Of a DNA stretch of 62,624 nucleotides, positions 44,996-54,311 are shown one piece after another. Within the stretch, counting starts at the first letter, position 1. The number at the start of each line of letters is the position of its first letter. This DNA is from Marinifilaceae bacterium (GTDB taxonomy: Bacteria > Bacteroidota > Bacteroidia > Bacteroidales > Marinifilaceae): positions 1-62,624 of the forward strand of contig JAFGYE010000120.1 of the NCBI GenBank assembly GCA_016936255.1. Direction: 5' to 3'. The notes beneath the pieces are model-generated. The model made no database searches. It was not told the DNA's origin and worked only from the letters and a program-made list of their open reading frames with translations. The position numbers were made by a program, and so were the translations under genes.

Positions 44996-45643
44996 ATGAA
45001 CAAGATAATCTCAATAAAAGAGGCAGTTGCTAAACTGCAGGATGGAATGACCATCATGATCGGAGGATTTCTTTCGGTTGGAACTGCGAATAATATGATC
45101 GATCAGATTGTTTCTTCTAATGTTAAAAATTTAACTATCATTTGTAACGATACAGCTTTCGCAGATAAAGGTCTTGGTAAATTGATTGCCAACAGACAGG
45201 TTGTTAAGGTGATTACTTCTCATATTGGAACAAATCCAGCCACGATTGAACAAATGAATAATGGCGAAATAGAAGTGGAATTTAGTCCTCAGGGTACTTT
45301 GGCTGAGCGTGTTCGTTCAGGTGGCGCAGGGTTAGGTGGAGTTCTTACTCCAACAGGTTTGGGAACCATGGTGGCCGATGGGAAGGAGATTATAACCGTT
45401 GATGGTAAAGAGTTTTTATTGGAAAAACCTTTGCGGGCTGATGTTGCTTTGATTGGTGCAAGTATATCTGATACTCAGGGTAATCTTACATATAGAGGTA
45501 CTACCCAGAATTTTAATCCATTAATGGCGACTGCTGCCGATTTGGTAATTGTAGAAGCTAAGCAGATGGTAGAGGCTGGAACACTGAAGCCGGAAGAGGT
45601 AAAAACTCCATCTATTTTTGTAGATTTTATTGTAAACAACTAA
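44996..45643 (+). CDS. atoD: Acetate/butyrate-acetoacetate CoA-transferase subunit alpha
   Basis: 215-residue alpha subunit of a family I CoA-transferase (GGFLSVGTANNMIDQI, AGLGGVLTPTGLGTMV, SPQGTLAERVRSGGAG). With the beta subunit encoded at 54312 it moves CoA from butyryl-CoA to acetoacetate, releasing butyrate. It is the first gene of the lysine operon and is separated from its partner by eight genes, an unusual arrangement for a heteromeric enzyme. Kal follows after 13 bp. Confidence 0.92.
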   Translation: MNKIISIKEAVAKLQDGMTIMIGGFLSVGTANNMIDQIVSSNVKNLTIICNDTAFADKGLGKLIANRQVVKVITSHIGTNPATIEQMNNGEIEVEFSPQGTLAERVRSGGAGLGGVLTPTGLGTMVADGKEIITVDGKEFLLEKPLRADVALIGASISDTQGNLTYRGTTQNFNPLMATAADLVIVEAKQMVEAGTLKPEEVKTPSIFVDFIVNN

Positions 45644-45656
45644 CTAATATAGACAA

Positions 45657-46040
45657 ATGGAAAAGGCAATGATAAGAATGCGCATGAGTTCTCATGACGC
45701 TCATTATGGTGGAAATTTGGTTGATGGAGCAAAAATGCTTCAGTTATTTGGTGACGTAGCAACAGAATTATTAATCCGTCGCGATGGTGATGAAGGATTG
45801 TTTGCAGGATACGAAAGTGTTGAATTTTTAGCTCCTGTTTATGCAGGTGATTACATCGAAGCAGTTGGCGAAATTATAAAAGAAGGCAACTCAAGCCGTA
45901 AGATGACTTTCGAGGCCCGCAAAGTAATTGTGCCAAGAACAGATATTTCTGAATCTGCAGCTGATTTTTTAGAAGAGCCAGTTGTAGTTTGCAGAGCTGT
46001 AGGAACATGTGTTACTCCAAAGAAATCTCAACGTAAATAA
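45657..46040 (+). CDS. kal: 3-aminobutyryl-CoA ammonia-lyase
   Basis: 127-residue hotdog-fold enzyme that removes ammonia from L-3-aminobutyryl-CoA to give crotonyl-CoA. The start [20 protein letters not shown] and the block [17 protein letters not shown] match the Kal family, and the genetic context (kce, kdd, kam genes) fixes the identity. It is nine bases upstream of kce. Confidence 0.94.
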   Translation: MEKAMIRMRMSSHDAHYGGNLVDGAKMLQLFGDVATELLIRRDGDEGLFAGYESVEFLAPVYAGDYIEAVGEIIKEGNSSRKMTFEARKVIVPRTDISESAADFLEEPVVVCRAVGTCVTPKKSQRK

Positions 46041-46049
46041 TTATAAGCC

Positions 46050-46874
46050 ATGGAAAAACTGATCATCACAGCAGCCATTTGTGGCGCAGAGGTTACTAAG
46101 GAGCACAATCCAAATGTTCCTTACACTATTGAAGAATGTGTACGTGAAGCAGGTTTGGCTTATGAAGCTGGAGCAAGTATAATTCATCTTCATGTGAGAA
46201 CCGATGATGGAACTCCTACCCAAGATAAGAATCGTTTCAAAATGGTGATGGATGCAATTCACGCTAAATATCCTGAGGTAATTATTCAGCCATCAACTGG
46301 TGGTGCTGTGGGAATGACCAACGATGAAAGACTGCAACCAACAGAGTTGAATCCTGAAATGGCAACTTTAGATTGCGGTACTTTGAATTTTGGCGGCGAT
46401 GAAATCTTCGAGAATACTGAAAACACCATTAAGTATTTTGGTGAGAGAATGATTGAGAGAGGAATTAAACCAGAATTGGAAGTGTTCGATAAATCTATGA
46501 TTGATATGGCTCTTCGTCTTCATAAGAAAGGTTTTATTAAATCTCCAATGCATTTCGATTTTGTAATGGGAGTGAATGGAGGCATTTCAGGTACACTTCG
46601 CGATTTTGTTTTTCTGAGAGAAAGTATTCCTGCTGATGCAACTTATACTGTTGCAGGTATTGGTCGTTTTGAATTTCCACTGGCAGTTGCTGCTATTGTT
46701 GACGGTGGTCATGTACGTGTTGGATTTGAAGACAATACAATGATTTCAAGAGGTGTTGTTGCAGAATCGAATGGTCAATTGGTTGAGAAAGTAGTTCGTT
46801 TGGCGAAGGAATTAGGCCGCGAGATTGCAACACCAGCCGAAGCACGGGAAATTTTAGGGTTAAAGCAAAAATAA
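46050..46874 (+). CDS. kce: 3-keto-5-aminohexanoate cleavage enzyme
   Basis: 274-residue beta-keto acid cleavage enzyme (BKACE fold). It condenses 3-keto-5-aminohexanoate with acetyl-CoA to make L-3-aminobutyryl-CoA and acetoacetate. The zinc-binding HLHVR (HxH) motif is in SIIHLHVRTDDGTPT, and the C-terminal GHVRVGFEDN loop is conserved. Start at 46050 follows kal closely; the 75-bp gap to kdd is a structured spacer. Confidence 0.95.
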   Translation: MEKLIITAAICGAEVTKEHNPNVPYTIEECVREAGLAYEAGASIIHLHVRTDDGTPTQDKNRFKMVMDAIHAKYPEVIIQPSTGGAVGMTNDERLQPTELNPEMATLDCGTLNFGGDEIFENTENTIKYFGERMIERGIKPELEVFDKSMIDMALRLHKKGFIKSPMHFDFVMGVNGGISGTLRDFVFLRESIPADATYTVAGIGRFEFPLAVAAIVDGGHVRVGFEDNTMISRGVVAESNGQLVEKVVRLAKELGREIATPAEAREILGLKQK

Positions 46875-46949
46875 GATTAGATCAAGGAAGTTGAGCAGGA
46901 GTCTTTTTCTCATGTCTCAAATTTCAAATCTCAAATCTAATAATAGGAA
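46875..46949 (+). repeat. Structured spacer kce-kdd
   Basis: The right part (TCTCAAATTTCAAATCTCAAATCTAAT) is built of TCTCAAAT words. Its reverse complement resembles the left part (ATTAGAT, TTGA and GA blocks shared). The spacer can fold back on itself. Confidence 0.6.
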
Positions 46950-47984
46950 ATGAACAAAGGAAATAAATACGGAACACACAGAGTACTTGAACCAAAAGGT
47001 ACTCTTCCACAACCAGCTCAAAAGTTGGATAACAACATGTCGGTTTACGACAATGAGGTTTTAATTGATGTTCAAACATTGAATATTGATTCGGCAAGTT
47101 TTACTCAGATTAAGGGCGCTTGTGATGCTGACACTGCAAAAATGGAAGAAATGATTCTTTCTATTGTTGCTGAACGTGGTAAAATGCAAAATCCGGTAAC
47201 GGGTTCTGGTGGAATGTTGATAGGAACGGTTAAGGCAGTTGGTCCTAACTTCCCAAATCAGGATTTAAAAGTTGGTGATAAGATAGCCACATTGGTTTCT
47301 TTATCCTTAACTCCTTTAAATATTCAAAAAATTAAAAATATTAATCTGTCTAACGATCAGGTTGATGTAGACGCTCAGGCGATTCTTTTTGCGAGTGGTT
47401 TGTATGCAGTTCTTCCAACAGACTTGCCTGAGAAATTGGCTTTGGCAGCTCTTGATGTTGCAGGTGCTCCTGCTCAGGTAGATCGTTTGGTGAAAGAAGG
47501 CGACACGGTTTGTATTATCGGTGGTGGTGGAAAATCGGGTGTGCTTTGCTGCTATCAGGCAATGCAGAAGGTTGGGCCAAAAGGAAAAGTGATTGTTGTG
47601 GAGTATTCGAAAGAAAATGCACAGCGCATTAAAAATCTTGGTTTGGCTACTGATGTTTTGGTTGGTGATGCAACAGATGTAATGGATGTTTACACACGAG
47701 TAACCGAAATAACTGGTGAGGAAGGATGCGATGTGGTAATCAACAATGTAAATGTTGCTTCTACCGAAATGTCATCAATCTTAATCACTAAAGACAGAGG
47801 ATGCGTTTACTTCTTCTCAATGGCCACATCGTTTAGTAAAGCAGCTCTTGGAGCAGAGGGTGTGGGTAAAGATGTTGATATGATTGTTGGGAATGGTTAT
47901 GCAATTGGACATGCCGACCTAACATTAGATATTATCAGAAATTCAAAAGGAATTAGAGAATTGTTCGAAAAATTATACGTGTAA
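46950..47984 (+). CDS. kdd: L-erythro-3,5-diaminohexanoate dehydrogenase
   Basis: 344-residue dehydrogenase that converts 3,5-diaminohexanoate to 3-keto-5-aminohexanoate plus ammonia with NAD(P). The Rossmann stretch CIIGGGGKSGVLCCYQAM is clear in a medium-chain-dehydrogenase-like fold, and the N-terminus (KYGTHRVLEPKGTLPQPA) is typical of Kdd. The stop overlaps the kamA start by one base. Confidence 0.94.
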   Translation: MNKGNKYGTHRVLEPKGTLPQPAQKLDNNMSVYDNEVLIDVQTLNIDSASFTQIKGACDADTAKMEEMILSIVAERGKMQNPVTGSGGMLIGTVKAVGPNFPNQDLKVGDKIATLVSLSLTPLNIQKIKNINLSNDQVDVDAQAILFASGLYAVLPTDLPEKLALAALDVAGAPAQVDRLVKEGDTVCIIGGGGKSGVLCCYQAMQKVGPKGKVIVVEYSKENAQRIKNLGLATDVLVGDATDVMDVYTRVTEITGEEGCDVVINNVNVASTEMSSILITKDRGCVYFFSMATSFSKAALGAEGVGKDVDMIVGNGYAIGHADLTLDIIRNSKGIRELFEKLYV

Positions 47985-49246
47985 TGACTAACAACGACAG
48001 ACGCAGAGAAATGTTTCCTGAGGTAACCGATATTCAGTGGAATGACTGGAAATGGCAGGTGCGTAACCGTATTGAAACATTGGATCAGTTAAAGAAATAC
48101 ATTAGTTTGACTGAAGAGGAAGAAGAAGGAGTTCGCAGATCATTGGCATCATTGCGTATGGCTATTACTCCATATTACATGACTCTAATTGATCAGAATA
48201 ACCCAAATTGTCCGGTTCGTAAGCAGGCAATTCCAACAGCCGCAGAAGTATATCATTCTCCGGCAGATCTTTTGGATCCATTGCATGAGGATGAAGATTC
48301 TCCTGTTCCTGGTTTAACTCACCGTTATCCGGATCGTGTTTTGTTTCTGATAACTGATATGTGTTCGATGTATTGCCGTCATTGTACCCGTCGTCGTTTT
48401 GCCGGACAGTCCGATGCTTCAACTCCTCAGGATAATATCGAGAAAGCAATTGAGTACATCGCAAATACGCCGCAGGTAAGAGATGTTGTTCTTTCAGGTG
48501 GGGATGCTTTGTTGATCAGCGATGATAAATTAGAATATATTATCAGCCGTTTGCGAGCTATTCCTCATGTTGAGATTATTCGTATTGGAACACGTACTCC
48601 TGTTGTTTTGCCACAACGTATTACCGATAATTTGGTGAAAATGTTGAGTAAATATCATCCAATTTGGCTGAATACTCATTTTAATCACTCCGACGAGATG
48701 ACTGAGGATTCTAAAAATGCATTGGCTCGCATGGCAAATGCAGGAATCCCTTTGGGAAATCAATCGGTTCTTTTAAAAGGGGTGAACGATTGTGTTCACA
48801 TCATGAAAAAGTTGATGCACAACCTTGTAATGAACAGGGTTCGTCCGTATTATATTTATCAGTGTGATCTTTCGATGGGATTGGAGCATTTCAGAACTCC
48901 GGTTTCTAAAGGCATTGAGATCATTGAAAATCTTCGTGGTCATACTTCTGGTTTTGCAGTGCCTACTTTTGTGGTTGATGCTCCGGGAGGAGGAGGAAAA
49001 ACTCCGGTGATGCCTCAGTATGTAATTTCTCAGAGTCCTGGAAAAGTGGTAATGAGAAATTTTGAAGGAGTGATTACAACTTATACTGAACCTTCTCATT
49101 ACGATAATAAATGCACTTGTCCTGATTGTACGATGAATGAGAAACACGAAGGGGTTGCATCTCTTTTAAATGGAGATAGATTATCAATAGAACCAGATCA
49201 TTTGGCTAGAAAAGACAGAAATAAAAAAATAGATGCCGTTTCTTAA
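47984..49246 (+). CDS. kamA: L-lysine 2,3-aminomutase
   Basis: Radical-SAM, PLP-dependent enzyme that moves the alpha-amino group of lysine to carbon 3 to give beta-lysine. The [4Fe-4S] cysteines are C127, C131 and C134 in DMCSMYCRHCTRRRF. The PLP lysine is in GGGGKTPVMPQY, and a C-terminal zinc-type cluster CTCPDC is present. At 420 residues it is complete. It overlaps kdd by one base and kamB by 14. Confidence 0.97.
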   Translation: MTNNDRRREMFPEVTDIQWNDWKWQVRNRIETLDQLKKYISLTEEEEEGVRRSLASLRMAITPYYMTLIDQNNPNCPVRKQAIPTAAEVYHSPADLLDPLHEDEDSPVPGLTHRYPDRVLFLITDMCSMYCRHCTRRRFAGQSDASTPQDNIEKAIEYIANTPQVRDVVLSGGDALLISDDKLEYIISRLRAIPHVEIIRIGTRTPVVLPQRITDNLVKMLSKYHPIWLNTHFNHSDEMTEDSKNALARMANAGIPLGNQSVLLKGVNDCVHIMKKLMHNLVMNRVRPYYIYQCDLSMGLEHFRTPVSKGIEIIENLRGHTSGFAVPTFVVDAPGGGGKTPVMPQYVISQSPGKVVMRNFEGVITTYTEPSHYDNKCTCPDCTMNEKHEGVASLLNGDRLSIEPDHLARKDRNKKIDAVS

Positions 49247-50240
49247 CGACATAGAAAATTATAAGAGTCTTTCGATTGTAGGACTTGAGAAAAATACCGG
49301 GAAGACCGAGTGTTTGAATTACGTGCTGTCCCGGCTTAGGGACAGCCGTAAACAAATAGCTCTTACTTCAATTGGTATTGATGGCGAAAGCTGTGATCAG
49401 GTTACACAAACAAATAAGCCCGAAATAGAGCTTCGTGAAGGGATGATTTTTGTGACTTCGGAATTGCATTACAAACAGCGAAAGCTGATATCTGAAGTGA
49501 TAGATGTATCCCGTCAATCAACAAGTTTAGGTCGGTTGGTAAGCGCAAAAGTTTTAAGCAAGGGTAAGGTTCTTTTGTCAGGACCCGTTAGCAATCATTC
49601 CATTAAGGAGTTAATTGCTGATTTAAAAAATAAAGGAGTAGAGCTGTGCATTGTTGATGGTGCTTTATCCCGCAAAAGTATAGGTTCGCCAGCTGTAACC
49701 GAGGCCATGATTTTGGCAACAGGAGCAGCTCTTTCGGCAAATATTACGCAATTGGTTTATAAGACTAAATATGTGTATGATTTGATTCAGTTGCCGGAAA
49801 TTGAAATGAATTTGAAAGCTCAATTATCTGAAGTAGATAATGGCATTTGGGCAATCGATTCGGAATGCAAGTTTCAGGATACTGGAATTAGTTCTGTTTT
49901 GCTGATTCAAAAAGAAAAGGATAAGCTTTTTCAGCATGGCAATAGCTTTTTTGTGAGTGGCGCTGTAACCGATCAGTTTTTAGATTTTCTGAAGAATCAG
50001 AAACAGATTTCTGAAATAGAGCTGATTGTCAGAGATTTTACAAGAGTATTTGCAAATCCTGAAACCTATTATGCTTTTGTAAAGCGAGGCGGAAGAATAC
50101 AGGTTTTAAATAAAACCAATTTGTTGGCGATTACAATTAATCCTGTTTCGCCTGATGGATACCGATTGAATTCGGATGAGTTGAAAAGTGCATTGCAGGA
50201 TAAAGTAAATGTGCCGGTTTACGATATAAAAAGATTGTAG
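49233..50240 (+). CDS. kamB: KamB: P-loop subunit of the lysine 5,6-aminomutase reactivase
   Basis: 335-residue protein with a Walker A motif GLEKNTGKT at residues 17-25, near the N-terminus, reminiscent of small P-loop NTPases. It overlaps the end of kamA by 14 bp and stands two bases before kamC. In Bacteroidota and relatives the pair kamB-kamC lies in this operon; the reported role is reactivation of the B12-dependent aminomutase KamDE, which I recall but cannot verify here. The rest of the protein shows no other familiar domain. Confidence 0.78.
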   Translation: MPFLNDIENYKSLSIVGLEKNTGKTECLNYVLSRLRDSRKQIALTSIGIDGESCDQVTQTNKPEIELREGMIFVTSELHYKQRKLISEVIDVSRQSTSLGRLVSAKVLSKGKVLLSGPVSNHSIKELIADLKNKGVELCIVDGALSRKSIGSPAVTEAMILATGAALSANITQLVYKTKYVYDLIQLPEIEMNLKAQLSEVDNGIWAIDSECKFQDTGISSVLLIQKEKDKLFQHGNSFFVSGAVTDQFLDFLKNQKQISEIELIVRDFTRVFANPETYYAFVKRGGRIQVLNKTNLLAITINPVSPDGYRLNSDELKSALQDKVNVPVYDIKRL

Positions 50241-50242
50241 AA

Positions 50243-51640
50243 ATGTTTCGGGAAGTAGTATCACATACAAGCGGATTGCAATTTCTGATGGAGAATCTGG
50301 ATTTAAGATCTCCCATGGGAAGACGTTGTTTGCTGGATTCGAAAATGATGTGCTGCGAAAAGGAAATTACTGCCGAATTGAACTTGGTGGATCGGATAGT
50401 ACAAGCTTTGGAGTTGAATTCAGATTTTATTTTTCAAATTCAGAATAAATTAGCTCAGTTGCGCGATATCCGTGGAAGCGTGAATAATTTGCTTGGTAAT
50501 TTGGTGCTTGATGATGTTGAACTGTTCGAAATTAAGGTGTTTGCTTTAGTGGCTCAGGATATTGTTGAACTTCAAAAAGAAGGAAAGCAGAGTTTTCTGG
50601 AAATTCAGGATCTGAGTCAATTGATTCGTTTGCTGGATCCTCAAAATACAAAAATTCCATCTTTTTACATCTACGATAATTATTCAGAGGAATTAGCTGT
50701 AGCTCGTAAAGAGTTGAGATTCGCTAAGAGTAAAAATGGAGATTCTGAATTGGATATTGAAGTTTTATTTAGCAAATCACAAGAAATTGAGGCAAAGGTT
50801 CGTGAGGATCTATGTTCTAAAATCTCCTTACACGGATCCGGTTTAGCAAATGCCTTGCAGCAATTGGCTCATTTGGATTTATTGATCGCGAAAGCTGTTC
50901 AAGCTAAAAGTTTACAGCTGAGTAAGGGAGAAGTATCTAAGGGAAATACAATATATAGGGGCTTGTTCAACCCAATGATCAAAAATGAACTGGCAAACCA
51001 GAATAAAGATTACCAGACTATAGATATTGAGCTTGAAAGTTCGGTTTGTGTAATTACAGGAGCGAATATGGCTGGGAAAACGGTGGTGTTAAAAACACTT
51101 GCTCTTTGTCAGTATTTGTTTCAGTTTGGATTTTTTGTTCCGGCCGCATCGGCACAAATCAGCATTGTAGATAAAGTTATGATATCGGTTGGCGATGAGC
51201 AATCAGAATTAAATGGCTTATCTTCATTCGCCTCTGAAATGTTGAATGTGAGCCGTATGGTAAAAGATTCTAAAAGCCATAAAAATGTTTTGGTTTTGAT
51301 TGATGAATTGGCTCGGACAACAAATCCGGTAGAAGGTTTGGCAATTGTAAATGCCGTAGCGGATATTTTTTATCAAGGAAAAATAAAAAGCGTAATCACT
51401 ACACATTACAGTGGTTTAAAATCCAAGTTCAGAAAACTTCGGGTGAAAGGTCTGGACAAGGATTTGGGTGCAAATGTAATCACCCGCAAAAATATAAACA
51501 GTTATATGGATTATTCATTGGTAGAGGATCTGGAAGGGGAAGTTCCTCACGAAGCGCTTCGGATTGCTTCTTTATTGGGAATCGATAAAGAGATTATTGA
51601 AAAAGCGCAGAACCAATTAGCGAGTAAGAATAAATTATGA
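50243..51640 (+). CDS. kamC: KamC: MutS-like ATPase of the lysine 5,6-aminomutase reactivase
   Basis: 465-residue ATPase with the MutS-type nucleotide site: Walker A GANMAGKT at residues 273-280, Walker B VLVLIDELARTTNP, and TTHYSGL. The N-terminal half is helical and lacks a MutS DNA-binding domain, so it is not a mismatch-repair protein. The operon position next to kamB and kamD supports a reactivase for KamDE. The following 81-bp gap is a structured spacer. Confidence 0.82.
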   Translation: MFREVVSHTSGLQFLMENLDLRSPMGRRCLLDSKMMCCEKEITAELNLVDRIVQALELNSDFIFQIQNKLAQLRDIRGSVNNLLGNLVLDDVELFEIKVFALVAQDIVELQKEGKQSFLEIQDLSQLIRLLDPQNTKIPSFYIYDNYSEELAVARKELRFAKSKNGDSELDIEVLFSKSQEIEAKVREDLCSKISLHGSGLANALQQLAHLDLLIAKAVQAKSLQLSKGEVSKGNTIYRGLFNPMIKNELANQNKDYQTIDIELESSVCVITGANMAGKTVVLKTLALCQYLFQFGFFVPAASAQISIVDKVMISVGDEQSELNGLSSFASEMLNVSRMVKDSKSHKNVLVLIDELARTTNPVEGLAIVNAVADIFYQGKIKSVITTHYSGLKSKFRKLRVKGLDKDLGANVITRKNINSYMDYSLVEDLEGEVPHEALRIASLLGIDKEIIEKAQNQLASKNKL

Positions 51641-51721
51641 GTTATTAATTATAAATGATGAATTGTGTAATACAGTTTCCTGATTTATAATTCATAATTC
51701 TTAAATCATAATTAGGAAGAA
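51641..51721 (+). repeat. Structured spacer kamC-kamD
   Basis: AT-only-like arms TTATTAATTATAAATGATGAAT and TTATAATTCATAATTCTTAAAT fold as an imperfect hairpin. Word content differs from the other spacers of this operon. Confidence 0.55.
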
Positions 51722-53275
51722 ATGGAGAGGAGTAAACTAGGTCTTGACTTTGAGAAAGTTGGACACGCAAAAGAGGTGTCGAAGCGAATTGCAGACGAGG
51801 TTCAGAAATTCGTAGAGAACTATTCAACTGTTTCGGTTGAGAGAACTTTGTGTCGTCTTTTGGGAATCGATGGAGTTGATAACAACGAGGTGCCGTTACC
51901 AAATGTTGTTGTTGATGAATTGCAGGAAAAAGGAGTTTTGAGCGAAGGTGTAATGTTCTTTTTGGGAAATGCTGTTTTGGAAACAGGTTTAAACCCGCAG
52001 GAAATTGCAGAGAAAATCGCTGTTGGAGAATTGGATCTAACTAAGATTCCGGTTCATTCAACTGAAGAAATTCACAAGGCAATTCAACCTTTTGTAATGA
52101 AAAGTATTCAGGTGATTAAGGATCGCAAAGCGAAAAGAGATAATTACATAGAAACAATAGGTGAAGGACCAAAGCCTTATTTATATGTAATTGTGGCAAC
52201 TGGTAATATCTACGAAGATGTTGTTCAGGCAGAGGCTGCAGCTCGTCAGGGTGCCGATATTATTGCTGTAATTCGTACTACCGGACAAAGTTTGCTTGAC
52301 TACGTTCCTTACGGAGCAACAACCGAAGGTTTTGGTGGAACTGTGGCAACTCAAGAAAATTTCCGAATTATGCGTACTCACCTTGATAAAATTGGTGAGG
52401 AAGAAGGCAAATACATCCGTTTGTGTAACTACTGTTCTGGTTTGTGTATGCCAGAGATTGCTGCAATGGGAGCGATTGAAGGTTTGGACGTGATGTTGAA
52501 CGATGCATTGTACGGTATCCTTTTCCGCGATATCAACATGCAACGTACTATTGTCGATCAGTACTTTTCAAGATTATTGAATGGTTTTGCCGGTGTAATT
52601 ATTAACACCGGAGAAGATAATTACCTGACAACTGCTGATGCATTTGATGAGGCTCACACTGTGTTGGCTTCCGATTTTATTAACGAGCAGTTGGCTTTGG
52701 TAGCAGGTTTACCTGAAGAACAAATGGGGTTAGGTCACGCTTTCGAAATGGAACCGGGACTAGAGAATGGTTTCCTTTATGAGTTGGGTCAAGCTCAAAT
52801 GATCCGAGAGATTTTTCCTAAGGCTCCTCTAAAATATATGCCTCCAACAAAATTCATGACCGGGAATGTATTTAAAGGCCATGTTCAGGATGCATTGTTC
52901 AATCAAATTTCAATTTGGACCGGACAAGGAATTCAGTTGCTGGGAATGCTTACTGAAGCAATTCACACACCATTCATGTCCGACAGATATCTTTCTATTG
53001 AAAACGCTAAATACATTTTCAACAACATGAAGAGTATTGGTGATGAAATGGAATTCAAAGAAGGCGGAATCATTCGTCAGCGTGCAGCAAAAGTTCTTGA
53101 TGATGCAACTGAATTGGTTGAGAAAATCGAAAAAGAAGGATTGTTTACAGCACTTGAAAAAGGGATTTTTGCTGATATCAAACGTCCGAAAAACGGCGGT
53201 AAAGGTTTAGCCGGAGTTGTGGAAAAAGGAAGCAACTACTTCAATCCGTTTATTGAATTATTGCATAAAAAGTAA
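51722..53275 (+). CDS. kamD: Lysine 5,6-aminomutase alpha subunit
   Basis: 517-residue large subunit of the adenosylcobalamin- and PLP-dependent aminomutase that shifts the terminal amino group of beta-lysine (or D-lysine) to carbon 5. The N-terminal SKLGLDFEKVGHAKEVSKRI and the TIM-barrel part (AAARQGADIIAVIRTTGQS, VPYGATTEGFGGT) are those of KamD. The beta subunit follows. Confidence 0.96.
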   Translation: MERSKLGLDFEKVGHAKEVSKRIADEVQKFVENYSTVSVERTLCRLLGIDGVDNNEVPLPNVVVDELQEKGVLSEGVMFFLGNAVLETGLNPQEIAEKIAVGELDLTKIPVHSTEEIHKAIQPFVMKSIQVIKDRKAKRDNYIETIGEGPKPYLYVIVATGNIYEDVVQAEAAARQGADIIAVIRTTGQSLLDYVPYGATTEGFGGTVATQENFRIMRTHLDKIGEEEGKYIRLCNYCSGLCMPEIAAMGAIEGLDVMLNDALYGILFRDINMQRTIVDQYFSRLLNGFAGVIINTGEDNYLTTADAFDEAHTVLASDFINEQLALVAGLPEEQMGLGHAFEMEPGLENGFLYELGQAQMIREIFPKAPLKYMPPTKFMTGNVFKGHVQDALFNQISIWTGQGIQLLGMLTEAIHTPFMSDRYLSIENAKYIFNNMKSIGDEMEFKEGGIIRQRAAKVLDDATELVEKIEKEGLFTALEKGIFADIKRPKNGGKGLAGVVEKGSNYFNPFIELLHKK

Positions 53276-53431
53276 CAAGTATAAAGTAACAAGTACAAAG
53301 CATCAAGTAAAAAGTTCCAAAAAAATAAGTTTTGGGAGCTGGGAAGTCCCCCTTTCAGGGGGGATTAGGGGGGTGTTAAAAGACACGGGTGCGATTGCAT
53401 TTGATATTTAAAATATAAAGGAGACAAAAAA
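53276..53431 (+). repeat. Structured spacer kamD-kamE with a TCCCCC/GGGGGG hairpin
   Basis: The left part is AAGTAACAAGTACAAAGCATC-like short repeats. A hairpin TCCCCC-tttca-GGGGGG (53347-53363) is followed by GATTAGGGGGGTGT, similar to repeats I remember from other Bacteroidota genomes. It ends in a strong Shine-Dalgarno-like AAAGGAGAC (about ten bases before the ATG of kamE). Confidence 0.65.
53418..53427 (+). promoter_or_regulatory. Shine-Dalgarno-like AAAGGAG before kamE
   Basis: AAAGGAGAC stands about ten bases before the kamE ATG. Such clear purine-rich sites are not seen before most genes of the window. Confidence 0.5.
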
Positions 53432-54220
53432 ATGAGTGGAGGTCTTTATTCAACTGATTCCAACGAATTTGATAAAACACTTGATCTAACTAAGATCAAG
53501 CCTTACGGCGATACCATGAACGATGGTAAAACTCAGGTTAGTTTTACTTTGCCGGTAGCCAAAGGTGACGAAGCCATCGAAGCAGCCAAACAAATGATGA
53601 GGGAAATGGGTTTTGAAAATCCTCAGGTTGTATATGTGCAGGAGCTAATGGCAGGATTTACATTTTTCAATTGTTATGGAAATTGTATTCATACTGTCGA
53701 TTTTACAGGAATTACTGTTCCTAAAGTGGAAGCAACGGCTATGGATATGCACGAAACGGATGATTTCATTAAAGAAAACATTGGTCGTCCGATTCGTGTT
53801 TTAGGCGCCAGTACAGGTTCCGATGCGCATACTGTTGGAATCGATGCCATCATGAATATGAAAGGTTTTGCCGGACACTATGGTTTGGAGCGTTACGAAA
53901 TGATGGAAGCTTTAAACATGGGAAGTCAGGTGCCAAACGAAGAGTTTATTGCGAAAGCAATAGAATTTGAAGCTGATGTTCTTTTGGTATCACAAACAGT
54001 TACTCAAAAAGATGTTCATATTAAGAATTTGGTAGAACTGGTTGAGCTAATGGAAGCTGAAGGATTGCGCGAGAAAGTAATTTTAATTTGCGGCGGACCG
54101 CGGATTTCTCATGAGTTGGCAAAAGAATTGGGTTACGATGCCGGTTTTGGAATGAATAAATATGCCGATGATGTTGCATCATACGCAGCTCAGGAATTAA
54201 GCAGAAGAATAAATAAATAG
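53432..54220 (+). CDS. kamE: Lysine 5,6-aminomutase beta subunit
   Basis: 262-residue subunit that binds cobalamin and PLP. The B12-binding DxHxxG motif is D131-A-H133-T-V-G136. A typical B12-fold segment (KVILICGGPRISHELAKELG) follows. It pairs with KamD encoded upstream; the 91-bp gap behind it is a structured spacer. Confidence 0.95.
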   Translation: MSGGLYSTDSNEFDKTLDLTKIKPYGDTMNDGKTQVSFTLPVAKGDEAIEAAKQMMREMGFENPQVVYVQELMAGFTFFNCYGNCIHTVDFTGITVPKVEATAMDMHETDDFIKENIGRPIRVLGASTGSDAHTVGIDAIMNMKGFAGHYGLERYEMMEALNMGSQVPNEEFIAKAIEFEADVLLVSQTVTQKDVHIKNLVELVELMEAEGLREKVILICGGPRISHELAKELGYDAGFGMNKYADDVASYAAQELSRRINK

Positions 54221-54311
54221 TACAGAGTCGTTAGTACTTGGTAGCTAGTCAAACTGGTTACTAAAGTCTAAAACTAGTTACTGATAACTAACTACTTATT
54301 ACTCATAAGAT
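54221..54311 (+). repeat. Structured spacer kamE-atoA
   Basis: GTTAGTACTTGGTAGCTAGT (54230-54249) pairs with ACTAGTTACTGATAACTAAC (54273-54292): 15 of 20 bases complementary plus G-U pairs. Also ACTGGTTACT/ACTAGTTACT direct copies. Confidence 0.65.

Noticed and set aside
48165-49147. Minus-strand frames inside kamA
   Set aside because: Antisense shadows of a full-length radical-SAM gene; no start context or domain.
50243-51640. KamC as a mismatch-repair MutS or MutS2 protein
   Set aside because: Only the ATPase core is shared. There is no MutS mismatch-recognition domain and no C-terminal Smr nuclease, and the operon context is lysine catabolism.
52181-52543. 120-codon minus-strand frame inside kamD
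   Set aside because: Shadow of a conserved gene; Cys/His/Ser/Thr-rich composition typical of antisense frames.
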